Below the pieces are notes generated by a model, which searched no databases, was not told the origin of the DNA, and saw nothing but the letters and a program-made list of their open reading frames with translations. Shown piece after piece: positions 42,990-50,626 of a stretch of DNA of 64,000 bases; position 1 is the first letter of the stretch, and every line of letters begins with the position of its first letter. Source of the stretch: a virus. Position numbers and translations under genes: made by a program. The DNA lies in the IMG/VR virus record IMGVR_UViG_3300046737_000169, positions 1 to 64,000 of that record. The stretch is one strand, 5' to 3'.

Positions 42990-43685
42990 ATGAAGAAGAT
43001 GTTTCTCGCGTCCGCGCTGGCACTGGCCTGCTCGGCGAATCTGGGAGCCACTCTGCTCAGCACGCTCGTTGCTGGCGGTTCGCTTTCCAATGCCAACATC
43101 ACCATCGATAACTTCGCGTTCACGCGCACTTGCAGCGGCGTCGGCGTATGCGCGCCCTTGGACGCCAGCGGTATTGACGTAACGCTGGTAGGCAATCAGA
43201 TCCGCTTCGCCGGCGGCTTCACCGCCCTTAGCAATGGCGGCTTCGCTACCGCAGATTTCCTCATCGCCTACGATCTTCAGTCCACTCTCGCCATTGGCGG
43301 CGTGGGTCTGCTGTTTAACGGCGCCGTAGTGGGAGATCAGTCCGCCGCCCAAGTGGTCGAGACCGTGCTGGCGACCGTGCCCTTCCTGCACGTCGCCGGT
43401 CAAGCCCAGGTCAACGCGCCCGGCGGCCCGCTCGCTGATGTGGCTATCCTCGACGCCGCCTACCAGGATCTGCGGATCGTCAAGGACATCTTCCTCGTGG
43501 GCTCCGATACCGAGGGCCTCGGCTACGCGACGATCTCGCTGATCGATCAGTTCTACGCCGGACCCGGCGTTGACCCGTTCTGCGTCGATGGGACGTGCGA
43601 CGATGTGCCGGAGCCGGGCACCTACGGCCTGATGGGCTCGGCCCTGATGGGCATCTACCTGATCCGCCGCCGTAGGGTAAGCTAG
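42990..43685 (+). CDS. PEP-CTERM secreted protein (moron), 231 aa
   Basis: A signal peptide (MKKMFLASALALACSANLGA) is followed by a beta-rich secreted domain and a C-terminal PEP-CTERM sorting signal: V-P-E-P-G-T-Y-G-L-M-G-S-A, a short hydrophobic span and RRRRVS. Exosortase of the host would sort it to the envelope. It is flanked by its own promoter and rho-independent terminator, typical of a moron expressed from the prophage. Four cysteines (residues about 45, 52, 196, 201) may pair. It suggests a PEP-CTERM-bearing host lineage. Confidence 0.85.
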   Translation: MKKMFLASALALACSANLGATLLSTLVAGGSLSNANITIDNFAFTRTCSGVGVCAPLDASGIDVTLVGNQIRFAGGFTALSNGGFATADFLIAYDLQSTLAIGGVGLLFNGAVVGDQSAAQVVETVLATVPFLHVAGQAQVNAPGGPLADVAILDAAYQDLRIVKDIFLVGSDTEGLGYATISLIDQFYAGPGVDPFCVDGTCDDVPEPGTYGLMGSALMGIYLIRRRRVS

Positions 43686-43725
43686 AGTCTCTTCCTCCTC
43701 CAGGGAAGCGAAGCTACGAAACTCA

Positions 43726-43773
43726 AAAGGGCGTCCCGGCAACCATCATCACCGGGGAACGCCCTTTTTTTTT
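43726..43773 (+). terminator. Rho-independent terminator after PEP-CTERM gene
   Basis: GGGCGTCCCGG arm, 12-base loop, CCGGGGAACGCCC arm, followed by T9. One of the best-formed terminators in the window. Confidence 0.9.
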
Positions 43774-43790
43774 ATTTCGAGGTGAAACAC

Positions 43791-44585
43791 ATGCTCAAAA
43801 TTTCTGTCCTCGCGACATCGAGCGCCGGCAACGCTACGTTCGTCAGCGATGGAACCACCCGCCTGTTAGTCGATGCCGGACTCTCGCTCTACGACACCGC
43901 CGAGAGGCTCGCCGCGATCGGCGAAGACATCGACCGGATCAACGCCGTGCTCCTGACGCATCCGCATTCGGACCATGCGTTCGGCCTCACTACGCTCATC
44001 AAGCGCTGGCGCCGCGGCGGCGCCTTCGTGCCGGTGTACTGCTCGGCCTCCACATTCGAGGCGCTCGGCCAGATGATTCCGCCGCACTGGTATCGGCACG
44101 TTGCCCAGCACGACGAGTGGAAGGTTGGAGAATTGCACTGCGAGACGTTCGCCGTCGAGCACGACACCGGCGAGCCGCTCGGCTTCACCGTCGCCGATAC
44201 CGGGGGCAGGCGCGCCACGTTCGCGCTCGACCTGGGCAAGATCGACGGCTACCTGGGCGAGTACCTCGCCTGTGCGGAAGTGCTGTTCCTCGAGTCCAAT
44301 CACGATCCGGAGATGCTCGCGGCCGGACCGTACCAGTACAAGCTGAAGCAGCGCATCGCGCAAACGCACTTGTCGAATGCAGCCGCCTGTAAATGGATCG
44401 AGGAGCACATGACCTCGCGTACGGGTCACTTGCTCCTCGGTCACTTATCGAAAACCACCAACGATCCGGAACTGGTGCGCCTGATGGCCATGCGGGCGCT
44501 CAACGAGCGCGGCCTGGATTCGGGCGTCGTCGAAGTGATTGCGCCGGGAGAGCCGCCTTCAGGGCCGCTCGTCATCGACGACTAG
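43791..44585 (+). CDS. MBL-fold hydrolase of WalJ/YycJ type, 264 aa
   Basis: The ATG at 43791 has GAGGTGAA four bases upstream. T-S-S-A-G-N-A-T near the N-terminus and L-L-T-H-P-H-S-D-H-A-F-G provide the HxHxDH zinc site; later H residues (E-H-D-T-G, L-G-H-L-S) complete it. The layout matches WalJ/YycJ-like enzymes, related to 5'-3' DNA exonucleases and phosphodiesterases. In a phage this could process DNA ends, or cleave cyclic nucleotide or defence signals. The function is an inference. Confidence 0.7.
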   Translation: MLKISVLATSSAGNATFVSDGTTRLLVDAGLSLYDTAERLAAIGEDIDRINAVLLTHPHSDHAFGLTTLIKRWRRGGAFVPVYCSASTFEALGQMIPPHWYRHVAQHDEWKVGELHCETFAVEHDTGEPLGFTVADTGGRRATFALDLGKIDGYLGEYLACAEVLFLESNHDPEMLAAGPYQYKLKQRIAQTHLSNAAACKWIEEHMTSRTGHLLLGHLSKTTNDPELVRLMAMRALNERGLDSGVVEVIAPGEPPSGPLVIDD

Positions 44586-44836
44586 CACTCGCAGTTCTGC
44601 CAGGAGCGCCCGCACTCCGAGCAAAGGCCGGTGCGCGGGTGTCCAGCCGCCTGAGCGTAGGTGTCGGTCCAGGGCTCGGTCGTCGCCTCGACGGTCTGGC
44701 GCAGAACCAGGTCGTCGTCCGCCGGCTCAGCCGCCTGAGGTTCAGCCGCCTGAGTCAGCCGCCTCTTCTTCTCGGCGTTGGCCGCCTGCATCCGCGCCAG
44801 GGCCTCGCGTTGCGCGGGCGTCATCGGTATTGCCAT
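44582..44836 (-). CDS. Small protein with Cys-rich C-terminus, 84 aa
   Basis: Ends tail-to-tail with the MBL-fold gene. C-terminus carries C-S-E-C-G-R-S-W-Q-N-C-E-C, a probable zinc-binding end. The helical N-terminus is followed by an Ala/Glu/Pro-rich linker. The QAAE stretch in it is encoded by a short repeat (CAGCCGCCTG on the plus strand) found throughout the accessory block. Confidence 0.5.
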   Translation of the reverse strand: MAIPMTPAQREALARMQAANAEKKRRLTQAAEPQAAEPADDDLVLRQTVEATTEPWTDTYAQAAGHPRTGLCSECGRSWQNCEC

Positions 44837-44849
44837 AGCTTTATTCTCC

Positions 44850-45119
44850 TCACGACTTCGGCCTCTTGGGGCAGTTGGCCCAGTGCCCGCGCAGGGTCGT
44901 CCCGCTGATGATGGCTCCGCAGCCCCACCAGCACTTGACCGACACGCCCTTGGGCCTCCCCAGGTTCCGGGGATCGCCCTTCTTGCGCCCCGGCTTCTTC
45001 TTCGGCGGTCCAGCCGCCCGTGCGGCGCTCACCGAGTTCGGGCACTCGGTGTGGTGCGCCTGATCGAGCCGCTCGAAAATGAACAGCCCGCAATTGCACT
45101 CAACCTGTTGTTGTTCCAC
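44850..45119 (-). CDS. Zinc-finger-type hypothetical protein, 89 aa
   Basis: The GTG at 45119 was chosen because GAGGTGAAGGGA precedes it. Contains C-N-C-G, C-P-N at residue about 31 and C-W-W-G-C-G-x(8)-H-W-A-N-C. K/P-rich basic middle (PPKKKPGRKKG) suggests nucleic-acid binding. First gene behind element A. Confidence 0.5.
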   Translation of the reverse strand: MEQQQVECNCGLFIFERLDQAHHTECPNSVSAARAAGPPKKKPGRKKGDPRNLGRPKGVSVKCWWGCGAIISGTTLRGHWANCPKRPKS

Positions 45120-45123
45120 TCCC

Positions 45124-45187
45124 TTCACCTCTCATTGGGGAAATATCCCAGGAGGAGCGCTCGCAAGCGCCCTCCCTGCGATGCTTA
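45124..45187 (-). promoter_or_regulatory. Intercistronic two-hairpin element A
   Basis: Minus strand: TAAGCATCGCAGGGA (stop codon included), stem GGGCGCT/AGCGCTC with a 4-base loop, then CCTCCTGGGA, loop, TTCCCC and GAGAGGTGAA. It joins the 45,185 gene stop to the 44,850 gene start. One of seven copies with conserved boxes and varying complementary stems. Confidence 0.7.
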
Positions 45188-45355
45188 CCGCATGTTGGCG
45201 ATCATCTGGTTCACCTTGCCTTGCCGCTTGTCCGGCGGCAGCGCGTCCATGATGTGCTGCGCCAGCATGAGCACCGCATGGGCCTCCTGCTTCGACATCT
45301 CGACCGTGATCTTGTCTGTGGTCTTCTTCAACTGGTCCTCGTTTCCCGCGTCCAT
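45185..45355 (-). CDS. Hypothetical helical protein, 56 aa
   Basis: Short helical protein (ITVEMSKQEAHAVLMLAQHI) ending in K-V-N-Q-M-I-A-N-M-R. The start at 45355 is uncertain because no clear GAGGTGA precedes it; a longer frame would overlap the next gene. Its stop is the TAA of element A. Confidence 0.45.
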   Translation of the reverse strand: MDAGNEDQLKKTTDKITVEMSKQEAHAVLMLAQHIMDALPPDKRQGKVNQMIANMR

Positions 45356-45416
45356 CCGGCGATGGATTCGCGCCTGGAGCCGCCCGTCAGGACGGCCCCT
45401 CGGTGCGAGCCCTCCG

Positions 45417-46202
45417 CTACCGCGAGAACGGCTCGACAAAGATCGCGTACTCGCGCCCCTTGCCAATGCCCTCGATGGTCACCGTCTCGCACGCGCCGTC
45501 CATGCCGAACGCTTCCCAGAGTTGCCGGGTCCGCTCGTCGCTCCGGCCTACGGTGAACAGTAAGCTCGGCTCAGGCGCGGGCTCGACCTTGAAGTACATG
45601 CCATCGGCGAACCACTCGGCGAGGTGGGCGTGGACGTGGAACGAGGCGCTGCCGATCTGCATCGTGGAGTACAGCGACACCGGCGCGCCCCCGGTGTCCT
45701 GGACCGGCACGCCGTCGCGGTACTCGTCATCGCCGATAGCCTCCTCGTTGACCTTCCACTCGAAGTCGCTCGCCCTTGAAATGCGCACCACGTCGTCCTC
45801 GTTGTACTCGCCAGCACGCGCACCCGGCTGCGGAATCGGCGAACAGTCCTCACGGTCGCACTCGGACACCTCGCCCGCCCAGTCGCAGTGAGTGCAGTAC
45901 GCGGGCGAGTCCGGCCCCCACTCGCGCGTGTCGTCCTCGACCTCGGTTTCGACATGGTCGATCCCGTGATCGACGATGCGCGCCTCGATGTTCTGCGTCA
46001 CATACAGCTTGTCGGACTTCGCGCACCTGGGGCAGCAGAAACGCGGAGTGTAGATCCCTGCGGCGTCCTTGATTCCGAGCGCCATGCCCGCCCGTTTAGC
46101 CGCCAGCCAATCGTTGTAGCTCATCTGCGTGACGTTGTGCGCCACGTCCGCCTGCCAGTCTTCCACCGGCCACAGAATTTCAGTCGCCTGTTTTACGTCC
46201 AT
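45417..46202 (-). CDS. Hypothetical Zn-ribbon protein, 261 aa
   Basis: GAGGTGAAGTG before ATG 46202. Contains F-C-C-P-R-C-A-K near residue 55 and Y-C-T-H-C-D-W near 100, a probable zinc pair. Acidic middle (ETEVEDDTREWG) and an alpha/beta C-terminal domain (ASFHVHAHLAEWF, LLFTVGRSDE). Function unknown; accessory-region gene. Confidence 0.55.
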   Translation of the reverse strand: MDVKQATEILWPVEDWQADVAHNVTQMSYNDWLAAKRAGMALGIKDAAGIYTPRFCCPRCAKSDKLYVTQNIEARIVDHGIDHVETEVEDDTREWGPDSPAYCTHCDWAGEVSECDREDCSPIPQPGARAGEYNEDDVVRISRASDFEWKVNEEAIGDDEYRDGVPVQDTGGAPVSLYSTMQIGSASFHVHAHLAEWFADGMYFKVEPAPEPSLLFTVGRSDERTRQLWEAFGMDGACETVTIEGIGKGREYAIFVEPFSR

Positions 46203-46366
46203 CACTTCACCTCTTCTTCTTTCTCTTCGCCCAAAAATAGAAACAGCCAGCACTCGGTCCCTTCCACCTCCAGCGTCTCGCCGCTGAGGAGGATCACGCC
46301 GTCGTCGCCTACCCGCTCCTTGACCTTCGCCACAAACCGCCGCAACTCTTTGACCGTGACCGCCAT
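46202..46366 (-). CDS. Hypothetical protein, 54 aa
   Basis: The ATG at 46366 is preceded by GAGGTGAAGTG. It encodes a basic helix (KELRRFVAKVKERVGDDG) and a beta-type end (LEVEGTECWLFLFLG). It overlaps the next ATG by one base (TGATG). Below the usual ORF length cutoff but it has a strong ribosome-binding site. Confidence 0.55.
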   Translation of the reverse strand: MAVTVKELRRFVAKVKERVGDDGVILLSGETLEVEGTECWLFLFLGEEKEEEVK

Positions 46367-46665
46367 CACTTCACCTCAACCTTTCTTCGGTTCTCTAATA
46401 CGTGCGCGATGGCCTGCTCGACCAACGCATCGCCCAGGCGCGCAAAGCGCCGGTCAGCCGCCTGTCGGGCGCGCTTCTCATACTCTTCGCGTGACCACGG
46501 GAGGAACACGGCCCGCCCGCCCAGGCCCTTGGCCTCGATGCGGCACTCTTCGCGCGTCATCAGGTAGCTGAGCCCCGGAGCCTTGAAAGTGTCGCGCCAC
46601 CGGCCCGTGACCGGATCTCGGCGCGAGCCCTGTAGCTTGTACTCAAACACCGGCTTCTTCTTCAT
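46366..46665 (-). CDS. Hypothetical basic protein, 99 aa
   Basis: The ATG at 46665 has GGAGGGGAAGCG upstream; the earlier ATG lies in the next gene. Basic with R-E-E-Y-E-K-R-A-R-Q and a helical C-terminus (DALVEQAIAHVLENRR). Overlaps the next gene at ATG/TGA. Function unknown. Confidence 0.5.
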   Translation of the reverse strand: MKKKPVFEYKLQGSRRDPVTGRWRDTFKAPGLSYLMTREECRIEAKGLGGRAVFLPWSREEYEKRARQAADRRFARLGDALVEQAIAHVLENRRKVEVK

Positions 46666-47207
46666 CGCTTCCCCTCCATCGGACACGCCTCGTCATGCTC
46701 TTCGCCGTACCAGGAGCGGTCGTCGCAGTCGCACACCGGGTCGTAGTCGCTCCAGTGGTTGTCCAGGTGATCGGCCAGATCCTTCGCGCCAGCCGCCCGT
46801 AGCGCGGCGAGGATAGCCGCGTGCTGCTCGCTATCGACCAGCAACTGCCGCACGCCCGTAGGTTCGTCGTCGCCCTCCTCTTCGTCGTTGGCCTTGTCCG
46901 CGCAACCGGGGCAAAGCTCGCGGTCCTCAGAGTCCCATCCCCAGTCGCCTGAGTCGGACGGGTTCACGTCCACGCGCTTGCACTCTTCGCACACGCGGAT
47001 GCCCGCCTCGTCGTTGCCGATCCAGACCCACGCCTGTACGTAGGCCCCGATATCGTCCTCGCCGTCGCGCGACACCGGCGCTTCGTCGTCCACCTCCAGC
47101 GTGCCTTCGTCGTAGTGAACGCGGATGGCCGCTGCCCGGTAGGCGTTGTCCAGGAGTTCTTTGTTGTCCTCGTTCATCGGGCTCGCATCACGAACCTTCT
47201 TTGCCAT
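46662..47207 (-). CDS. Acidic Zn-binding hypothetical protein, 181 aa
   Basis: Start ATG 47207 with GGAGGTGAGGTG. Very acidic. Contains C-E-E-C-K-R near residue 75, C-P-G-C-A-D near 98 and a C-terminal C-D-C-D/C-P-M, suggesting two zinc sites. The sequence E-V-D-D-E-A-P-V-S-R is typical of the acidic accessory proteins in this block. Function unknown. Confidence 0.5.
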   Translation of the reverse strand: MAKKVRDASPMNEDNKELLDNAYRAAAIRVHYDEGTLEVDDEAPVSRDGEDDIGAYVQAWVWIGNDEAGIRVCEECKRVDVNPSDSGDWGWDSEDRELCPGCADKANDEEEGDDEPTGVRQLLVDSEQHAAILAALRAAGAKDLADHLDNHWSDYDPVCDCDDRSWYGEEHDEACPMEGKR

Positions 47208-47401
47208 CACCTCACCTCCCTGGCGCGGGCGCGCTTGCGCTCGCGCATCCAGATATCGTCGTCGCGCCGGTCGTTGTCGCCAACAAGCCAGCCCATCATC
47301 CACATGCTCTGCTCGATCTTGGAGAGCGTAGCGGGCGCTTCGCAGGGAAGTCCCCGCAGGCCCGCCGCGCGCCCGTCATCGGAGACGTTAGGCTTTGCCA
47401 T
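47207..47401 (-). CDS. Small RMF/CrpP-like protein, 64 aa
   Basis: Contains A-A-G-L-R-G-L-P-C-E-A-P-A, then M-W-M-M-G-W-L-V-G-D-N-D-R-R, the G-x(n)-W-x-x-G-W layout of ribosome-modulation-factor/CrpP-type small proteins. Basic tail. A ribosome- or enzyme-binding role is conceivable but only the pattern is visible. Confidence 0.45.
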   Translation of the reverse strand: MAKPNVSDDGRAAGLRGLPCEAPATLSKIEQSMWMMGWLVGDNDRRDDDIWMRERKRARAREVR

Positions 47402-47885
47402 CGCCCTTCACCTCCATGTCAAGCTCCAGCCGCTCGCACAGGTCTTCGAGCGAAATGCCTTCGCAGATGTCGTCGTTTTCGAGTTCGACAACATCGCCGT
47501 CTTCGCCGAAAGCATCCTGCAACTCCTGCTCTAGTTCGTGCAGCGCATCCCAGTAGTGCGACTGCGCCGCCTGCGCCCGTTCGAGTGAATCGCGCACCTC
47601 GCGGTGTGGGTCCGGCTCCGGCTCTTCTTCTGCCGCTGGCCCCTGGTCTGAGAACACCTCGAAGCGCCCGCGCCAGTCTTCCATGAACTCGCCCAGGTTG
47701 TCGTAGATATCCGCCTCGCCGGGTTCGTCGCCCACCTGGACCTGCATACTCGCGCCGCTGTTCTCGCGCAGGTAGACCGGCAACCGGCGCGGCTCTGACT
47801 TGAGCTTGCCGTGCGCGGCGATGTCCGGGGGCAATGCCCCGGCATCGACTATGCCGATTTGAAACGTCACTTTCTTCGCCGCCAT
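47388..47885 (-). CDS. Acidic hypothetical protein, 165 aa
   Basis: ATG 47885 after GAGGTGAAGTG. Beta-rich N-terminus (VTFQIGIVDAGALPPD) and a long acidic helical C-terminus (EELQDAFGEDGDVVELE type). No cysteine cluster. DNA-mimic-like acidity is worth noting, but no homology is evident. Confidence 0.5.
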   Translation of the reverse strand: MAAKKVTFQIGIVDAGALPPDIAAHGKLKSEPRRLPVYLRENSGASMQVQVGDEPGEADIYDNLGEFMEDWRGRFEVFSDQGPAAEEEPEPDPHREVRDSLERAQAAQSHYWDALHELEQELQDAFGEDGDVVELENDDICEGISLEDLCERLELDMEVKGDGKA

Positions 47886-48166
47886 CACTTCACCTCCTCG
47901 AAGCGGATGCGGAACTTCCGCCCGTCCTTCGTTGTGATCTCTTGGCCGTCCTCGAACTCCAGAGAGTTGATGAACATGAGCGTCCCCGGATGGTCAGGGT
48001 CTTCCTCGTCCCCCGGATACTCCAGTCCGTTCACCTCGGCCTCGCGCTCGGCCAGCCGCCGCGCCGCCCCAAATTCGTCGTCGTCCGGCTCGGCCTCCAT
48101 GAGTGCGCCACTCAAGCAGTCCTCATCGGCTCCGTACTCGCGCCACTGCAAAATCGTCAATACCAT
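47885..48166 (-). CDS. Acidic hypothetical protein, 93 aa
   Basis: ATG 48166 was chosen because GAGGTGA lies eight bases before it; an in-frame GTG is too close. N-terminal helix, then a strongly acidic middle (EAEPDDDEFG, GDEEDPDH) and a beta-type end (DGRKFRIRFEEV). First gene behind element B. Confidence 0.5.
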   Translation of the reverse strand: MVLTILQWREYGADEDCLSGALMEAEPDDDEFGAARRLAEREAEVNGLEYPGDEEDPDHPGTLMFINSLEFEDGQEITTKDGRKFRIRFEEVK

Positions 48167-48174
48167 TACCGCTT

Positions 48175-48241
48175 TCACCTCGGGAAGTGTCCCAGGAGTG
48201 GCAGCCGCCCGTGCTGCTGCCCTCCCTGCGATGCTTTCCTA
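48175..48241 (-). promoter_or_regulatory. Intercistronic two-hairpin element B
   Basis: Minus strand: TAGGAAAGCATCGCAGGGA, stem GGCAGC/GCTGCC around a 10-base loop that contains the block-wide repeat ACGGGCGGCTG, then CTCCTGGGA, ACACT, TCCC and GAGGTGAA. Spans the stop at 48,239 to the start at 48,166. Confidence 0.7.
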
Positions 48242-48811
48242 GACCGTCACCGGCACAAACTTCCAGTCCTGGCCCAGCGAGTCCTTCATGTCTTCCAGGC
48301 ACGCATAGTCATCGTCGTCACCGGCCCCCTCCATCGCCACGCGCACCAGACCGTCCGAGAGCCGGTAGACCTTGAACGCAGTTCCCTCGCCGCTCTCAAT
48401 CGAGCCCAGGTGCTCACCCGGATACGGCTGCGGCTCGTCGAACACAAGCACCGGCGGGTCTTCCCACGGCCCCTCGGAATCCCAGTAGTCAACCACCTTG
48501 TCAACCTCGGACATGAGCGGCTCAAGCGCCATGTGGTAGTCGTTGATTACGTCGTAGCCGGAGTTGCCGTAAATCAGGACCACTTCGCCCAGGAGCGCCA
48601 GCCGCCCGTCCGCGTCGCGCGTGGCATCCACATACAGGTGGTCGTCGTCGGTCGTCATGAGCGCGCGCATGATCTCGTTCGCCTTGCGTGATTGCCACAA
48701 GACAATCTCTTCGCCGTTGTGGACGCTGATGTTGTGGCCCCTGGCGAGCGCAGTCTGCACAAACGTGCCGATCACATGCCGCTCGATAAACTGCCTGATT
48801 CTCACTGTCAC
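48239..48811 (-). CDS. Hypothetical acidic protein, 190 aa
   Basis: GTG 48811 has GAGGTGAAGAA upstream and overlaps the previous stop (GTGA). N-terminal R-Q-F-I-E-R-H-V-I-G-T-F-V, then beta strands (HLYVDATRDADGRLALLG, VVLIYG). Pro-rich acidic middle, and a C-terminal D-W-K-F-V-P-V-T-V. Function unknown. Confidence 0.55.
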   Translation of the reverse strand: MTVRIRQFIERHVIGTFVQTALARGHNISVHNGEEIVLWQSRKANEIMRALMTTDDDHLYVDATRDADGRLALLGEVVLIYGNSGYDVINDYHMALEPLMSEVDKVVDYWDSEGPWEDPPVLVFDEPQPYPGEHLGSIESGEGTAFKVYRLSDGLVRVAMEGAGDDDDYACLEDMKDSLGQDWKFVPVTV

Positions 48812-49188
48812 TTCTTCACCTCTTCTTTCGCTTCCTGATTCAGCTTCGCTTCGAGCGCCAACTCGGCCTGGACTACCCGCCTGTACTCGCGCGTGGGCTC
48901 CCAGATGCCGCAGAGGCACTGGAGCAGGTTGTCTCCGGCTGAGTCCCACAGTTCGCAGTAGTAGGCTTTATCCTCCGGCTGAATGATGCCGCTGGGCCGG
49001 TCCAGGTGCGCGTCCTTGTCTATGTCCCACTCGAAATACCAGTCCTGATCGAGCGCGAACCGCTCAGCCGCCGCGAGCTTCTCAGCGGTGCGCACTTTGC
49101 CTTGCTCGGGCGTCTCGCGCGTGTCGTCCCAGGAGTAGCCCGCGTTGTCATAGAAGAACGCCGCCGCGCCCTTCAGAATCGTTGCCAT
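48808..49188 (-). CDS. Hypothetical protein, 126 aa
   Basis: Start ATG 49188 preceded by GAGGTGAAAG. Aromatic-rich (AGYSWDDTRETPEQ, LDQDWYFEWDIDKDAH) with C-L-C-G near residue 92 and a helical C-terminus. First gene of the unit behind the 49.2-kb promoter. Confidence 0.5.
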   Translation of the reverse strand: MATILKGAAAFFYDNAGYSWDDTRETPEQGKVRTAEKLAAAERFALDQDWYFEWDIDKDAHLDRPSGIIQPEDKAYYCELWDSAGDNLLQCLCGIWEPTREYRRVVQAELALEAKLNQEAKEEVKK

Positions 49189-49223
49189 CTTTCACCTCGC
49201 TGCGGGGAATGCCCGCTTACTAG

Positions 49224-49252
49224 ATTGTGCCAGGATCAATAGTCGCGTGCAA
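49224..49252 (-). promoter_or_regulatory. Minus-strand promoter TTGCAC-17-CACAAT
   Basis: Minus: TTGCAC (49247-49252), 17-base spacer, CACAAT (49224-49229). AATAGT...ACTATT inverted repeat overlaps the -35 region, and TTGATCCTGGCA (shared with the 55.15-kb leader) overlaps the spacer. A GCGGG/CCCGC hairpin and GAGGTGAAAG follow before ATG 49,188. Confidence 0.6.
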
Positions 49253-49407
49253 CTATTTTCCTGGGATATTCGGAAAGAATTAGCCGCCTGTCAGCCGCCT
49301 GTCAAAGTTCAGCCGCCCGTGCCGGCAGCCGCCTGTCGCCGCGGGCTGCCGGCGCGAGCGCCGCGCCCTGGCGCGGGACCGGCGCGGGACCGGCGCGCCC
49401 TGGCGCG
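49253..49407. other. GC-rich repeats and strong hairpin, no gene
   Basis: Holds four copies of CAGCCGCC(T/C)GT-type repeats (two with slight variation), the hairpin GCCGGCAGCC...GGCTGCCGGC (49321-49353), and direct repeats of GGCGCGGGACC (49,371-49,400). Probably terminator or spacer DNA after the 49,408 gene. Confidence 0.5.
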
Positions 49408-49584
49408 CTACCCGATGCGCGCCTCGATGGTCGAGAGCAGCAAGTCCGCCTGGATCTGCTGCGTCCAGAACGCCTGGGCAATGCGCGGCGTTTCCCAGGC
49501 CGTCTCGGCGCTCTTCTGGTAGATGTCTATCGCCACGCGCAGCGCGCCCTGAACGACGCGCAATTGTTCTTCGGTCAAGTTCAT
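49408..49584 (-). CDS. Hypothetical helical protein, 58 aa
   Basis: ATG 49584 with GAGGTGAACCG upstream. Single helical protein (EEQLRVVQGALRVAIDIYQK) with E-T-P-R-I-A-Q-A-F-W. Behind element C. No family recognised. Confidence 0.5.
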   Translation of the reverse strand: MNLTEEQLRVVQGALRVAIDIYQKSAETAWETPRIAQAFWTQQIQADLLLSTIEARIG

Positions 49585-49587
49585 CGG

Positions 49588-49649
49588 TTCACCTCGGGGA
49601 AAGTATCCCAGGAGGGGCACTCACCTGAGTGCCATCCCTGCGATGCTTA
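49588..49649 (-). promoter_or_regulatory. Intercistronic two-hairpin element C
   Basis: Minus strand: TAAGCATCGCAGGGA, nearly perfect stem TGGCACTCA/TGAGTGCC with a 2-base loop, then CTCCTGGGATACTTTCCCC and GAGGTGAA. Shortest copy. The TAA is the stop of the 49,647 gene. Confidence 0.75.
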
Positions 49650-50378
49650 TGCCGCCGCCTGCGCGCCCGCGATCTGGATGAGCGCCGCCTGCACCCGCTT
49701 CCGGCCCGCGCCGTGTGCGGCGAAGCCGATCACGATGCGCTCTTCGCGCAGCCGCGCGTCGTCCCAGCACAACCGGCAGCGGATGCACTGCGTGCCGTGG
49801 GTATCGTGCGGGCAGGGCAGCACGGTGAATCCAGCCGCATGTTTCCATGCCTTCGCGCCCGCGTGCGCGGCCACGACGAGCGCCGCCGCCCAACCTTGGG
49901 AGAGTGCCTGCGTCACGTCCGCCGCCGTCTCACACGACGCCAGAACCGACACCGCGCCCCAGGAGGCGCGCTTGACCTTGCGCCATGCGTGGGTGTAGGT
50001 CCAGGCCCGCCGCCGGTCGCGCCGCATGAAACGCTCAGCCGCCCGTGCGACGATGCGCGCCGCGCCGTTGGTCCGGCAGTCGCCCACGATATGGAGCCGC
50101 AAGTCATGCAGGCCCGACAACCGGTCAATCTCGCGCGCCTCTTGCCGCGCGATCAGGAGCGGGTCAACCTGGGCGCGCCGCCCGCCCGCCGCCGCGTTCA
50201 GCTTCGCCGTCTGCATCCCGACGCGGTCCTCTTCGCCGTAGCAGCCGCCGCCGTCAAAGAACGCGCAGCCTGGGTCACATGACGGCTGAGCCGCGCTCGT
50301 ATTCGAGCACGGCCCTGTTTTCGAGTTCCCGCTAATCTCTACCGCTTTGGCGAGCGGCTCGCGTAACGTGGGATTCAC
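49647..50378 (-). CDS. Cys-rich phage protein (gp88/DUF7227-like), 243 aa
   Basis: GTG 50378 overlaps the upstream stop (GTGA). N-terminal S-G-N-S-K-T-G-P-C-S-N-T, then Q-P-S-C-D-P-G-C-A-F-F-D-G-G-G-C-Y. This is the C-P-x-x-C...G-C-Y pattern of phage DUF7227/gp88-like proteins. Later L-C-W-D-D and C-I-R-C-R-L-C cysteines may form a second cluster. Function of the family is unknown to me. Confidence 0.55.
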   Translation of the reverse strand: MNPTLREPLAKAVEISGNSKTGPCSNTSAAQPSCDPGCAFFDGGGCYGEEDRVGMQTAKLNAAAGGRRAQVDPLLIARQEAREIDRLSGLHDLRLHIVGDCRTNGAARIVARAAERFMRRDRRRAWTYTHAWRKVKRASWGAVSVLASCETAADVTQALSQGWAAALVVAAHAGAKAWKHAAGFTVLPCPHDTHGTQCIRCRLCWDDARLREERIVIGFAAHGAGRKRVQAALIQIAGAQAAA

Positions 50379-50626
50379 CGCGCCGCCTCCGCTGGCCGCT
50401 TGTCCCCGGCGAACATCGGCGCGGGCGGAATCCAGCCAAGCTGGGTTAGCACGGCTTCGAGTTCTTCGCAGTCCTCGTCCGTTGAGCACAAGCCCGCCGC
50501 CCATGCCTCACGCGGTCCGCGCGACTCATGCCCGTCAGCCTGCCCGCGCGCCCACCAGCCGCCCGCCGCGCCCAGGCCCGCGACTACCGCCGCGAGCGCG
50601 GCAACCTCAGCCACGCGCCGCCTCAT
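50375..50626 (-). CDS. Membrane-anchored small protein, 83 aa
   Basis: A single N-terminal hydrophobic segment (VAEVAALAAVVAGLGAAGGWW) followed by a soluble Cys-containing part (CSTDEDCEELEAVL). ATGA overlap with the next gene upstream. Could be a spanin-like or exported protein; no other lysis genes lie near, so uncertain. Confidence 0.5.
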   Translation of the reverse strand: MRRRVAEVAALAAVVAGLGAAGGWWARGQADGHESRGPREAWAAGLCSTDEDCEELEAVLTQLGWIPPAPMFAGDKRPAEAAR

